DNA from: Tillus elongatus
Taxonomy: Eukaryota > Arthropoda > Insecta > Coleoptera > Cleridae
Reading direction: 5' to 3'
Assembly (NCBI GenBank): GCA_964006375.1
Contig: OZ023270.1
Span: 73,312,082-73,376,081 of the forward strand
DNA: 64,000 nt
Below the pieces are notes generated by a model. The model worked only from the letters and a program-made list of their open reading frames with translations. It did no database searches and was not told the DNA's origin. Shown piece after piece: positions 14,588 to 25,143 of the stretch. Every line of letters starts with the position of its first letter. Within the stretch, counting starts at the first letter, position 1. The position numbers and the translations under genes are program-made.

Positions 14588-15007
14588 TTATATTCGATCG
14601 TCCCAGTCGAATTCTGACATTTCTTGGGATGGCGTAGGTCTGTGCATATGTACCACCTTCATCTTGCTCTTTGGGCTCCTCTGAATGTGATAGACAACGT
14701 CATTGATCCTTTTGACCACCTTATACGGACCTTCCCATAATTTCTGTAGTTTAGATGACCGCCCCTTGCGTCGTACATGATCTCCTTCTTTAAAACTAGC
14801 TGAATTAACTCGCACGTCATAACGGGTCTTCATGCAGTCGCTTTCTATTCGTATAAGCATTCCGACAGCAGAGTGGATGGTTTTCCTTCTCGTCAATATG
14901 TCGGAGCTTTCTTCAAGTGAAGTCCTTAGGTGGTACTGGTTCTTCTGTGTAGTTGCTGTTGTTCTGGTGTTTCTACTTGCACAAATATCTCGGCGGGACC
15001 TATTCAT
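14588..15007 (-). pseudogene. Gypsy integrase C-terminal end
   Basis: 139 codons. The part after residue 70 reads FKEGDHVRRKGRSSKLQKLWEG, then PYKVVKRINDVVYHIQ, the SH3-like/GPY C-terminal domain of Gypsy integrases. It follows the protease region almost directly, so reverse transcriptase, RNase H and the integrase core have been deleted. The element is non-autonomous. Confidence 0.8.
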
Positions 15008-15055
15008 CCTGTCGACATCGACTCTGTTCCAACAAATGTCTTCACTGACCTTCTA

Positions 15056-15472
15056 TTAGGTTGGTTTCACATTTACATGGTCTTTACACCCTTCATCTTG
15101 TACTTCTCTTCTAATTTCTTCTTCACTTGCTGCTGGCTGAGTAACTGGGTCGTCTCTTCCTCTCACAGCTCTCTTCACTGAAATGACACTTTCACGGCAG
15201 ACGTTGCTATTTTCCTCTATGGTGATTTTTTGCACTACCAGGTTACTGCTGGGCGACATTATTATTTGTTCACCTCCGATAGTCAGGATGTTAGTGACAA
15301 GATCAAGTTTAGCGCACTGACCCTGAAGTATGTCCAAGCCAATTATAATCGGGTCTGATATGGCGGCGACTATGGCTCTCTGCTTTGCCTTCCATGTATC
15401 AATTTGCAGCTCGACGTCAGTTTCGCCAAATACCTGGATCCGATCACCACCGGCTGCATTTACTCTGTACAC
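15056..15472 (-). pseudogene. Gypsy aspartic protease, C-terminal part
   Basis: Contains the IIGLDILQG motif typical of the retropepsin fold (second psi-loop, GxDxL), followed by an acidic linker. It continues the protease begun at the end of the frame 16156-15494 (VVDIGAPRTII). Confidence 0.75.
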
Positions 15473-15493
15473 TCTGTCTGGCTCTCTTACTCG

Positions 15494-16156
15494 CTATACT
15501 GGAACCAGGTGGCGGCGAATAATCGTCCTAGGTGCGCCTATGTCGACGACCATCTGAGTCTTATTACCTCTTACGTATCCGTCTACGACAAGAGCGCTGC
15601 CAGAATTGCTAACCTGAGAAATTGTTACCGGCCTTAGCTTCACTTTTTCCCTTACGCGTGATCTTAGAGCCCAACATTTGCCCCTTATATGTCCAAACTT
15701 GCCGCAGTTCCAGCAGCGCAAGGCATTTGCACGGTGAGCTCTTATTGGGTGTCCATGAGACGACGACCTTTTTTGTTCTGCTATTTTCTCTAGTAGCTGC
15801 ATGATCTTGAATGAATCTGTTTTATTTCCTTCTTGGACTTGGAGACTACGAACTTTCACATGACTTTCCAATGCCTTCTTTACCACTTCAAACTCCAAGG
15901 CATGTGCCAAAGCATCGTTTAAGTTTTTGTGTCTTGCCATCCTCAGCGCCTGTTGCCTGTCGGTATCTCTGATGGCGTCAATGAAGGTTTGCACCGACGA
16001 CTGGTTTAAAAACTCAATCGGGGCTATGGGGTAGGCTAATCGCGTCAGTTTGACAAGGTTGACGTGGAGATGTTGGAGACTTTCGCCCGGTTTCTGACAA
16101 CGATTTTTCAACTGCAATCGATACAACTGTTGTAAATGCTGATCGCCAAACCTCAT
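15494..16156 (-). pseudogene. Gypsy gag (capsid and zinc knuckle) with protease start
   Basis: 220 codons. It has a gag capsid-like segment (QLYRLQLKNRCQKPGESLQH), then a CCHC zinc knuckle CWNCGKFGHIRGKC near residue 150, then the retropepsin active site written DIGA where D-S/T-G is expected. The Ser/Thr replacement by Ile argues against protease activity. A smaller piece of the same gag lies at 16249-16437 in another frame. Confidence 0.85.
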
Positions 16157-16515
16157 TTCTAATTGATGTCTATTGCTGTCAAAACTCAGCGGTTCTTCCC
16201 TGGGAATACCTTGAAGAACATCTAGAGCATCTCCTCTGAGAGCTACAATTAACGAAGTCGCTTTCTCTCTCTCTCGCCACAGCCATTTGCTGTAGCAGCG
16301 GCTTCAAACTGGCGTAGATAAATACACCATGGGACTGAGCCATCAAATGTGGGGACCTTAATTCTTACAACTTGGCTATTTTCGAGTATGATGTTTCCCT
16401 TGGCCAGGGTATTACACCTCTTTTCTAGTGATTGCATTTTTTGCTGAACTTCTTGTATACTCGTCAGTTTGTCATGTACATCATCGCTGATACCCCTTAC
16501 TCGGCTTTCTACTTG

Positions 16516-16956
16516 CTAAAAAGTGTCGTATTTTACTTGCTTCATACGTTCGTCTACACATAAAGTAATATTCTCAATTCTGCTGGCTTGTTCTTGCAGA
16601 ATTTTCTTTGTTTCTTCGTCTCTTTTTCTGGCCTCTTCATCCCTTTTACTCATTTCTTCTTTTGCGTCTTCGTCTCTTTTTCTTAGATCTTCTTTCACTC
16701 CTTGGTCTCTTTTTCTAGCTTCTTCATCTCCTTTTCTGGCTTCTTCATTTCTTTTTCTCATTTCTTCTTTGGCTTCTTCATCTCTTTTTCTCGTTTCTTC
16801 TTTGGTTTCTTCATATCTTCTTCTGGCCTCTTCATCTCTTTTTCTCAGCTCTTCTTTAGTTTCTTCATCTCCTTTTATGACTTCTCCTTTCATTTCTTTA
16901 ATCAATTCCAATAGTTGGGCATCCATATTGGCTGTTGCGCTACGTGTCTTAGGCAT
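16516..16956 (-). CDS. Gypsy gag N-terminus, charged coiled-coil repeats
   Basis: 146 codons beginning MPKTRSATANMDAQLLELI. Residues 30-115 are tandem 7-14 residue units of the type EEARKRDEE/EETRKRDEE and would form a long charged coiled coil. The DNA is a minisatellite-like TTCTTCATCTCTTTTTCT repeat (16610-16880). A stop separates it from the downstream gag frame, so the ORF is broken overall. Confidence 0.75.
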   Translation of the reverse strand: MPKTRSATANMDAQLLELIKEMKGEVIKGDEETKEELRKRDEEARRRYEETKEETRKRDEEAKEEMRKRNEEARKGDEEARKRDQGVKEDLRKRDEDAKEEMSKRDEEARKRDEETKKILQEQASRIENITLCVDERMKQVKYDTF

Positions 16957-17125
16957 AGACGTACTTGAAGCTGGTACACAGTTTATTCTGTTTCAAGAGC
17001 ACACGCAGTTATGACTTACTGCTAATACCGATCATCCAGAGATTCTAGAAATTTTCACATTGTTTAACGAATATTCTGGGGAATATTTCCGCTAGCAGCT
17101 TGAAAATCCCACTTCTGACACCAGT

Positions 17126-17545
17126 TGTTACGTTCTACGGGTTTCTGCATTTGTTGGCCAACAAAATACATCTTTTCAAACCACTAATTTATTATAAGCA
17201 ACTATTTTCCAACACCAGTATCAACTAAAATATTTCTCTCTATTATTAAATGTCCATAGAACTATATATTACACTATTCGCCTTCTATGATCGCTTCTTA
17301 AACACCAACACTTACTGCTGACTCGCTTAATACTCTATGATCACTTACTCTGCACCACACTAATTCAATACTGAACTGACTAACTCTATGTACCGTTCGT
17401 CCATTGATACTCTCTTCTACACTTTTCTAGACCTGTCACTTCTGGTCCCTTCCAGAAATATAATTCTAGAGTGTTCGCTGTTACCAACACACTTTATAAC
17501 TGAGCACAGAAGTAACTATAGACTTAATTCTCATAGACAAATGTG

Positions 17546-17546
<1 letters not shown>
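17126..17546 (-). repeat. Gypsy 5' LTR
   Basis: The 5' LTR of the minus-strand Gypsy. It lacks the first two bases (TG) where it meets the (TA)n array at 17547. The LTR end and leader CTGGTGTCAGAAGTGGGA lie at 17104-17126. Confidence 0.8.

Positions 17547-17624
<78 letters not shown>
17547..17624. repeat. (TA)n microsatellite right of Gypsy
   Basis: About 78 bp of TA, abutting the Gypsy 5' LTR at its left and another LTR-like sequence (CAGCTTTCTAAAACAAAACA) at its right. Confidence 0.95.
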
Positions 17625-17628
<4 letters not shown>

Positions 17629-18660
17629 CAGCTTTCTAAAACAAAACAACATCAAATATATCGAAACTATAATTAATCACGTTTCCGCTATCTCATACTT
17701 CATTTTGACACTTCCAGTCCCTTGTTACTTGACTGAATGAGCGCGCTCGTTGCCTATTTACCGAATAGTCCAGATACCTCGCGAACTTCGAGATATTGCG
17801 CGCGAGATTCGATTATTCATAAGCGCTCTTTTGTAACACTACCTCTCTTTAAAGACTCGACGTCTCGTAGAGAGTGGGAGCACCTCTTCCATGGTACCTT
17901 GCGCTTCTCCATGCACTACTTTTGGTTTGCCAGTGCGTGGCTTTTTTTCGAAACACCATATCATTCAGAAATTCGATCACGATGTAGAGGCCTCCCCATT
18001 TGCGCTGTAATTTTTAGCACTTCACAATAACTTGCCTTAAATTACACAGCCACACCTTATCTCCTTCGTAGTACTGCGGGCCTGACGCAGGGAAGTCATA
18101 TCGTGCATTCATTCTATCACTAGCTACTTTATATGCTGCCTCGCAAGCCCATGAATTAGTCGCAGCTTCTCTTGTAGAGAAGGAACATCAGATGGAACGT
18201 TTTCTGTCTGTTGTTCTTTTGGCGCACCACCGAAGCGAAGATCTATAGGGAGTCGAAGCTAACCACCCAAATTAATTACAGCAGGTGTGAATTCAGTTGT
18301 CTCATGAGTTGCAGAGCGAATTCAGTTGGCTCATGAGTTGCAGAGCGATATGCCATTAGACAGAGTGGTATCAATTTTTCCCAGATACGTTGTTCCCTTT
18401 CTACAAAATTTGATAGATACTGCACGATAGTCTGGTTGTAACGTTCTACCATCCCATCGGACTGTGGATGGAGAGATATATTGACTTTACTGCAACCAAC
18501 AGCTCCATTGTTCCCTTTCCACAAAATTTAATAGATACTGCACGATAGTCTGGTTGTAACGTTCTACCATCCCATCATACTGTGTATGGAGAGATATATT
18601 GACTTTACTACAACCAACAGCTCTATTTGTTTGACACGGTAGCTTTGGTTGAGCATATTA
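17625..18660 (-). pseudogene. Second Gypsy element: LTR and integrase remnant
   Basis: The left part (17625-17740) resembles sequence at 22030-22075 (AGCTTTCTTAAACACAACAA), a likely LTR pair. On the minus strand 18524-18276 reads SLHPQSDGMVERYNQTIVQY, a hallmark of the Gypsy integrase core after the catalytic Glu. 18100-17930 gives the GPY-like C-terminal domain (YYEGDKVWLCNLRQVIVK). A tandem duplication of about 125 bp (18390-18515 against 18515-18640) and a smaller one at 18285-18345 disrupt it. Confidence 0.7.
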
Positions 18661-18664
18661 GGTC

Positions 18665-19200
18665 ATTAATTTGATCTAACAGCTGGTGTTAGAAGTGTGA
18701 CGAATTACTCCCGGATCGTTCTTAATTGTTAAAACGAGAACCGCAGCAATGGAATAAATAAAGCAAATCCTTCTGGAAATGTCCCAGACACTGTAAGAAA
18801 ATAATAAGAAAATGCTTTTATAATTGTCGCAGAAACAGGAAGCAAACATCAAGCAGCTTCTATAAATGAACAAAAACCAGGGAGAAACCGATAGAGAATT
18901 GTTTGGAAAATTGGAAACTGGTAAAAAATTCTGAAAAGCCTTTAATGAAAAATTAGGGGATTTGAAATAAAGAGTTGAGAGTAAGCTGCATAAAGAGGTT
19001 AAAAAGAAAAGAAAATATAGAAATGTAAACCTTCTCATTTGGAAGAAAGTGTTAACCTGTAAGTGACATGTTTGAAAAAATGTAAACCTGATAGTAAATT
19101 GGCTAAAAGAGAATTTGAACCTACTCAAGGATCGCCTTGATGACATTCAGCTAGAACAAGGAATGTCACAATTAAGAGGTAAGAGGCAAGTATGTGCAAG
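18665..19200 (+). pseudogene. Third Gypsy-like element: leader and gag coil remnant
   Basis: Plus-strand CTGGTGTTAGAAGTGTGA at 18683-18700 matches the leader pattern of the other Gypsy copies. A decayed, Lys/Glu-rich helical gag region follows (LLKDRLDDIQLEQGMSQLRGK at the end). It is interrupted at about 19200 by the BEL element and seems to continue at 21742. Reading frames are broken. Confidence 0.5.
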
Positions 19201-19212
19201 AGCCGAGCCACA

Positions 19213-19611
19213 TCACAATATTAACCCTTTACCGAAACAAAATTCCGATATTGCCACGGGTGTGATCGTTATAAGGTTTCCATTTACATGTTGGCTTTTT
19301 AATGTGACCTTTACTCTGTTGCAAAGACGAGCTGGCAACCTATCCTTGTTGCCGAATGAAATAACGAAAATTTTGTGTTGCCCAATTATCGGTAGCCGTA
19401 ACCTTCTCGAAACACATTCTCTGATAAATGTTAATTGACTGCCGCCATCTAAAATCATTCGCACAAAGAGGCTTTTTTGAACCCTTTCGTCGCTAATATA
19501 TACCCAGGCAGTTTGCAGTAACACATTATTTATTTCGTTAATATTTGCCAAATTAGTTGTCTGCACAGGAGTGGCTTTATTCTGAATCTTCTTCAATGTT
19601 GGATCGCACAT
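19213..19611 (-). pseudogene. BEL/Pao protease region
   Basis: 132 codons. LLQTAWVYI...RMILDGGSQLTFI matches the start of the BEL/Pao aspartic peptidase, in which DGGS holds the catalytic Asp, followed by LPIIGQHKIFVISFGN. The cysteine block just upstream (CxxCxxxxHxxxxC, then KC*GRHVTNMC) is the matching Gag zinc knuckle with one stop. The domain order fits the family. Confidence 0.75.
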
Positions 19612-19931
19612 ATTTGTTACGTGTCTCCCCTAGCATTTCTCGGATCTAATATTCGAGTTTTTACAAAATTTAGATGTATGGTTTGGTTTCATGCATCTAA
19701 AACATCTTGAATTGTTTCTCAATATGTTTTTCCGCTGCTAGATTGTTTGCCGGCCATTACACTTATTTATATCGTGATACCTTGAACTACAAAACAAATA
19801 CGAGTATAGTACTTCTGTTACTCACTCGGCTGCAATGCATAGTTATTTCGTTTCCCGCTTCGTTGGTGTCTTTACGTCTCACTGGTCGCTAAATGTTTGT
19901 TGCGATAGCTAAAGTGACTCAACCTCACGTT

Positions 19932-21085
19932 TCAGAAACATAAGCAGACGGTGAATTGTCCGCTGATAGGCTTAGAATATTGTATATTTGAGTGAAGGGT
20001 GCTGTCACCCACGTAACTCTTAACTGGGTTGGATGTGCTAGAGAGGAGGTCATTGATGTGGAGAAGAAACAAAGTAGGGGCTAAAGCTGAACCTTGAAGG
20101 ACTTCTGTATTAATTGGATATAGTTTAGATGAATGGCCATCCACGACAACAGAAATGCTCCGGTTGGAGAAGAAATTTGCTGTCCAGGTACAGAGTTTTG
20201 GTGGTAGGCCATAGGCCGGAAGTTTATTCAGCAGTGCTGCTTGCCAGACCTGGTCGAATGCTTTAGATATGTCTAGAGCGACAATCTGGGATTCACCGTG
20301 TAGTACCATATACTTGTTCCAAGAATGAATGACAAAGGAAAGGAGGTCGGCAGTTGATCTACACTGACGGAATCCATACTGCCTGTCGTGGATTAGATTG
20401 TGTTTTTCAAGAAATTTTAGTAATTCGGTGTTTATATACTTTTCCGTCACTTTAAAGACGACTGAAAGGAAAGAAATAGGCCTATAGTTGCTAGAAAGCG
20501 CCTTGAATCCTTTCTTGGGGACGGGTTGTACTCAAGAAGTTTTCCAGTTACTAGGGAATACGCCTGTATTGTAAGATGACTGAAACAGACGAGTCAGGAT
20601 AGGAGCAAGTTCTGGTGCGCATTTTTTGAGAACAATTGTTGGGATCTCGTCAAGGCCAGAGGCTTTCCTGGTATTAAGAGAAGATAGCATCTTTCGTACC
20701 TTTTTAGTTTTGAAAATTATATCCGTCATTTTATGCGCGACATTGGGGACTGTTGGTGATTGAACATTTGGAGGTGGGTTGAGAGTAGAATTGCCGGCGA
20801 ACAACGAGGTAAAAAGTTCAGCCTTGCCCAGAACGGTAGAAACAATTTCATCCCATGAAACAAGAGGTGGGAACGTGCTCTTGCAGAAATTATTCCGACT
20901 AGATTTAGCAAGAGCCCAGAAGGGTTTGCTGCCGTTGGAGCTTGAGAGGACTTTGTTTTTGATGTGGTTATTAAACGAGTTTTTTGCCTCCAAAAGAATG
21001 CGGACATAGCGGTTTCTTGCGTCGTTAAATGCTCGATTCCGCTCCTCATAATTTATTATCTGGCGTCTTGCTAAGGGCACTTTCG
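19932..21085 (-). pseudogene. LINE family 1 (Jockey/CR1-like) RT fragment
   Basis: Minus-strand reverse transcriptase in two frames. 21089-20532 has RKASGLDEIPTIVLKKCAPE. 20450-19932 has HDRQYGFRQCRSTADLLSF, VALDISKAFDQVWQAALL, and the catalytic YxDD box decayed to YVGDST. It is truncated at both ends and inserted in the BEL gag. It is the same family as 23163-24075, 25115-28195 and 41716-42692. Confidence 0.8.
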
Positions 21086-21741
21086 CCAACTACTCCCAAC
21101 TCTTCCTTGCAGGCTTTCAGTCTTAATACTATGGTGGACAATTCGTTGATTGAAGCATCAGATTTTGAAACTTCTTTGTTGGCATAAGCAATGAGCTTAG
21201 TAAGCTGAGTGCGTACAATTTTTCTTTTAAGCAGAACTGGCTCCATTGTTTTCACTTTGATCGTTCACTATTACACTTAAAACGTTAAGTTCCTTTGTTT
21301 TACCGTTCACGTTTTCCGCGCGTTTTCCGTAGTTTCGGCACAAAAAAATGTAAAATATGTTCGTTCGTTGCAAAAATACACACACGTTGCTGGTTCAGCT
21401 TTTTTTTAAACAAAAGGAACAAATATAACAATAACACAATGCGTGAAAACAATGAATATGTACACAGAACTACTTAAAAACCTAATAATGCACGTTTGAA
21501 TAATAACTACTACCTTAATCGTATTTACGTTAATAACTTTAAGTTCTATCGGTAAACGTTCGTTCGAGCTTTGTCTTTATGCCTTTCAATCTCGTTCACA
21601 ACTAACTTCTGTTTTTCCTTAAAACTAAAACTTATCTACCCTACGCTATAGATGTTTTCTTCATGTGCGGCCCTTTTTACATATGGTCACACAATGTTGC
21701 TATCTACTAAAGCTAACTAGTGTTCCACACAATTTTCAACA

Positions 21742-21975
21742 GTGATCGAACGAAGTTTATAGAGAGGAATGTGCCAAGGAGACGTTTTGAGGGACGATGC
21801 TCCTGGAAATGTGGGCAGGTATGGCACATACCGGCTGTATGCAATAATAATTTCTCAGGTAGTTAGAGGGAAGCCTAGAGTTCGGGAAACGCCGAATAGT
21901 CAGGATTGGGAGGCAGAACCTGACTCAAAACATATTAGGAGCCCCATATATCATACCACTTCTAACACCAATTGT
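21742..21975 (+). pseudogene. Gypsy-like gag zinc knuckle remnant
   Basis: The plus-strand frame reads RCSWKCGQVWHIPAVC, a CCHC knuckle with small changes, after a basic stretch (NVPRRRFEGR). It lies exactly beyond the BEL LTR start and is probably the continuation of the interrupted gag at 18665-19200. It ends against CTTCTAACACCAATTGTTAC, the leader/LTR end of the second, minus-strand Gypsy. Confidence 0.5.
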
Positions 21976-22140
21976 TACATAAAATTAATGACCAAGTTCT
22001 CAATTTTAACTTAAAATACTTTTATTTTAGCTTTCTTAAACACAACAACATCAAATATGTCCAATTATTTACATCTTTTTTCAATTTTAATTACAGGTTA
22101 GGTATACAATTTGAATTTCATGTATTTTTTCAGCAAAATT
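21976..22140 (-). repeat. Partial LTR of second Gypsy
   Basis: TGTAACAATTGGTGTTAGAAGTGG (minus, first 20 bases diagnostic) marks the LTR/leader junction. The sequence to about 22140 includes the stretch shared with 17625-17660. The far end is not clear. 22140-22500 is AT-rich intron with short T-rich repeats and nothing recognised. Confidence 0.5.
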
Positions 22141-22499
22141 TCATATAGACAATATCTAGTCAGTTTTTCTCAGAATTATTTTTAGTGTTTTCGCGGTGTT
22201 TTTCAAATTTTTGTGAAATGCTATGGATTAATAATTTAACAAGTTATTGAAAAAATAAGTTTGCGATTTCACGTGCAAACATTGTTTTCAAATTTTTGTA
22301 AAAAAATTATTTAGCAAATTTTTGTGTAAAACCTTTTTTTAAACTTTAGTTAAAACATTTTTATATAATTTTTGTGTAAGATTACCTGACCAATCTTTGT
22401 TGAAAAATTGCGAGTTTTTTTTAAACAAATTGTTTGGCAATTTTCATGTCTTTTTATTTCTGTAAAAAAGCTTTCAGTTAATAATTATATCTTGGCAAT

Positions 22500-22738
22500 T
22501 GCAGTTTTTATGTACATTGCTTGGATAGGTTCGTTGACCAAGCAAGTCCGACCAGTTTTTTCGGGAACATATTAAGTTTATGTTCGGAAAACTTTTGTAT
22601 CTACTTTTTTGATGGGATCCTGTACAGGTTATGCTTTCTACTAAGTTTAAAGCGTTTTATTTAAAAAAGCACACATATTTAACACTAAAAATCATTTCTA
22701 TGAAAATTCGCTACCATAACGCATTTGCTGCGTCCAGA
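22500..22738. repeat. Distal sub-unit of the TA-centred repeat (truncated)
   Basis: Matches the 300-bp sub-unit of copy B from GGATAGGTTCGTTGACCAAG to the end GCATTTGCTGCGTCCAGA at 22738. The left inverted end is missing. Confidence 0.65.
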
Positions 22739-22783
22739 CTTTTTTATGAGAAAATTTAAAGCCTATTTTTAATTTTTTTGCAG

Positions 22784-23125
22784 AAAACTCCAACGCTCCA
22801 TATGTCGACCCACGTGCAGTACCCCCGTCACAGTTTCCACCACAGGTTTTGATAGATGACAGTACTCAGAGCGCACCACTAGGTACCGGTGCAGCCCTCC
22901 GTTGTATAGTGCGAGCAAGTCCTATTAGCGACATTGTCTGGTATAAGGATAACGTGTCAATAAAGGACAGTCACTATTACGCTGTGGAGAAGTCGACCCT
23001 ATCAGCAAACGAAATTACCACCATATTGAGAATAAACACTGTACAGAGCGACACTTACGGAAGGTTTACCTGCAGAGCCATCAATCCATTTGGAGTGGAT
23101 CAGAAGGCAATTGATCTTGTACCAG
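22784..23125 (+). CDS. Gene A exon: complete Ig domain (last)
   Basis: Acceptor TTTTTTTGCAG ending at 22783 and donor GTGAGC at 23126. It is 342 nt, phase 1 at both ends. A Pro-rich linker (NAPYVDPRAVPPSQFPPQV) precedes an Ig domain with Cys in ALRCIVRA, Trp in IVWYKDN, and FTCRAINPFG. It is most similar to the exon at 10697-11032 (the WYKDxVxxxxxxHY and EIxxILxI patterns are shared), suggesting a domain duplication. A LINE was inserted about 40 bp after the donor. Confidence 0.9.
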
Positions 23126-23162
23126 GTGAGCTAAGGAGCGTCGAAATTATAAAAAACGATTG

Positions 23163-24075
23163 AATCCCTCACATCCAACCCAGTTCACAGTTACGCGGAC
23201 GACAGCACCCTCCACTCAAATATACAATATTCTAAGCCTGTCTCTCTACCCCAATTAGATGATAATCGGAGACTCATGGAGGAGGGTTCTGTCTCCGTGG
23301 ATCTCCAAAAAATATTAGACTGGGGAAGTAGAAATCTTGTACAATTCAACCCCACCAAATCTCAGTCTTGCTTTCTTTCTCATAAGAGATACACCAGCCC
23401 TAGACCCATCACAATTAACAACCAAGTTATTCAAAGTAATGAGTCCTTTTCACTTGTTGGCATTTCTGTGGATCGAAATCTCAATTGGCACCAACATGTC
23501 ACATCAAGTGCAGAAGCAGCTGTTAAGCAAATAGGTTTCCTCTTCCGGGCTCGCAAATACTTTTCACCAGCTAATCTCTATACCTTATATACTTCACAAA
23601 TAAGGTCAAACCTCGAATACTGCTCCCACGTCTGGGGTTCCGCTGCCGCTTCTACACTCGCTATCATGGACGCCATTCAGAAGACCCTACCCTCACCCAA
23701 AGGCTGCCATCCCTTGCCCACCGACGTGCTGTTGGTGACCTCTCTCTCTTTTTTTAGATATCTGCACGGGCACTGCTCAGAGCTTTCTTCCATAGTTCCT
23801 CCATCTGCTGTCCCCAACAGATCTACTAGGGGAACAGATCGAATGCACCCTTTTACTGTCCATGTCACCAGACATAGAACATCTTGTTATGCTTGCTCTT
23901 TTGTCCCGAGGACTTACAAGTTGTGGAATTCCTTGCCGGCACATGTTTTTCCTTCTCTTCCGAACCTCCAAACCTTCAAGTCCAGAATTAACAAGTTGCC
24001 TCTTTCCTCCTTATCGACACCCACGGTACGATAGTATTTAGGCTGTAAGCCCTCGTGGTGTGTTGTTGAAATATA
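23163..24075 (+). pseudogene. LINE family 1, 3' end copy
   Basis: 5'-truncated just before the end of the RT palm (DDSTLHSNIQYSK). The main frame 23276-24034 carries VQFNPTKSQSCFLSHKRY, LVGISVDRNLNWHQHV and the C-terminal thumb to the stop. The 3' end GGTGTGTTGTTGAAATA matches the other copies. It has a deletion around residue 140 compared with 25115-28195, and lies in the last intron of gene A in the sense orientation. Confidence 0.85.
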
Positions 24076-24079
24076 TAAC

Positions 24080-24540
24080 TATACAGCTTTACTTCGATGA
24101 TATTTTTTCTAAATTCGCTTCCTTAATCCACTACTAAATCCTCGAGTTCTTTAAGTAGAGTTTAGTGAAGCTTGTAATCTGTGATGAGACGTGATACGTA
24201 CAATTTGGAGAACTCAATTCATCATAATACAGTTTGTTCGTCCCTTTGATGGCGTTAAATTTGTTAGCGAAACGATCGTCAAGTCTGAGAACTGTATTGT
24301 GATGAATTGAGTCCTCCAAATTGTTATGTTGTTTCAATAACCAACCATAAGAATTATTAAATGACAAAAGAAAACTAATGAATCATTCGTTACACAGTTT
24401 TACTTCGATGATATTTGTTCTAAATTATTTTTCTTGCTCCGCCACTAAACTCTCGAACTTTGTTTCAATAACCAACTATAAGAACTATTAGAATTCAAAA
24501 AAATGTTAACATTTTAAACTCACCACTAAGTGGTTTCCCA
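24080..24540. repeat. Duplicated repeat with hammerhead-like palindrome
   Basis: CAG(C/T)TTTACTTCGATGATAT occurs at about 24086 and 24396, and TTTCAATAACCAAC at 24333 and 24462, so a 310-bp unit is partly duplicated. Between them, 24200-24335 is a palindrome with ACAATTTGGAG..CTCAATTCATCA arms. Confidence 0.6.
24244..24283 (+). ncRNA. Hammerhead-ribozyme-like motif (second element)
   Basis: Reads TTGATGG, a stem GCGTTAA/TGTTAGC-like, then GAAAC (24269), GATC, GTC (24278-24280), AAG. The GAAAC-GATC-GTC half is identical to that at 10185-10196. The CTGATGA half is changed at two positions. It sits in the same palindromic context as the element at 10.1 kb. Confidence 0.4.
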
Positions 24541-24702
24541 AAAGGTGTGATGTATCCAGCAAATGTCTCCTCAAATCTTTGCTGTTAAGATAATTTTCAA
24601 TTATAAGTCTCCTTTGGTATCAGTATGATTGAGGCTTCCGCTGATAGTTCAAACTGCATAATTTATATCGTATACGTTATTCTATGTTTCAGTGGGCTGC
24701 AA

Positions 24703-25143
24703 TTAATGCAGGCTTAAGCTAGTCAATTTTGCTTTCTTCAGTCTGACAAAAAAATAAGTAACTTCTGGTTTTTGACAAAGCTCGGTTCGCCAAGATCTTC
24801 CGTTGGTTAAAATTCTTCTGGCGCTAGTGATTGTATTACTCTTAGTTATTCTTCTTGGATATCTCATAGGGTGACCTAATTGTTCAATTGCGTGAATAAC
24901 GGTTAAATGATTAAATATTTTTATACATAGAGCACATCGACAATAGGCATCGATGCAAAATGATAATGTTTTGTATCCTTCTACTATGTCGAAAAGCATA
25001 ACTATTGGACAATTGATAGTCCCTTTATTAATCCTATTTTTAAAGGGGTAGACATTGATCCAATACAATCCATAGCAGGTGGTAGTGGAATTTTTTACGT
25101 AATAGTAAAGGACTTTTTCACGCCCGAGGAGGCACCACCCCAT
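24703..25143 (-). other. Unidentified 146-codon open frame
   Basis: Minus-strand frame with a Cys/His-bearing segment (SFCIDAYCRCALCIKIFNHL) and a basic C-terminus. I do not recognise it. Its Met lies at the 5' edge of the LINE at 25115, and it could be part of an older retroelement gag. No splice or promoter evidence. Confidence 0.2.

Larger units (their letters stand above)
19200..21741 (-). mobile_element. BEL/Pao LTR retrotransposon relic, split by a LINE
   Basis: Minus strand, right to left. LTR start TGTTGAAAATTGTGTGG at 21741. Gag N-terminal segment at 21255-21090 (VLLKRKIVRTQLTKLIAYAN). Then a LINE insertion (19932-21085), a zinc-knuckle region (CFRCMKPNHTSKFC near 19715-19675), and a protease-type segment 19611-19213. 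The 3' part (RT, integrase, 3' LTR) is not seen. Confidence 0.65.

Noticed and set aside
16523..17014. 163-codon plus-strand Ser/Phe-rich frame
   Set aside because: It is the antisense of the charged gag repeat on the minus strand, which has the recognisable protein.
18676..19146. 156-codon minus-strand frame with hydrophobic residues
   Set aside because: The plus strand reads as a helical gag remnant with a matching leader; the minus frame is its shadow.
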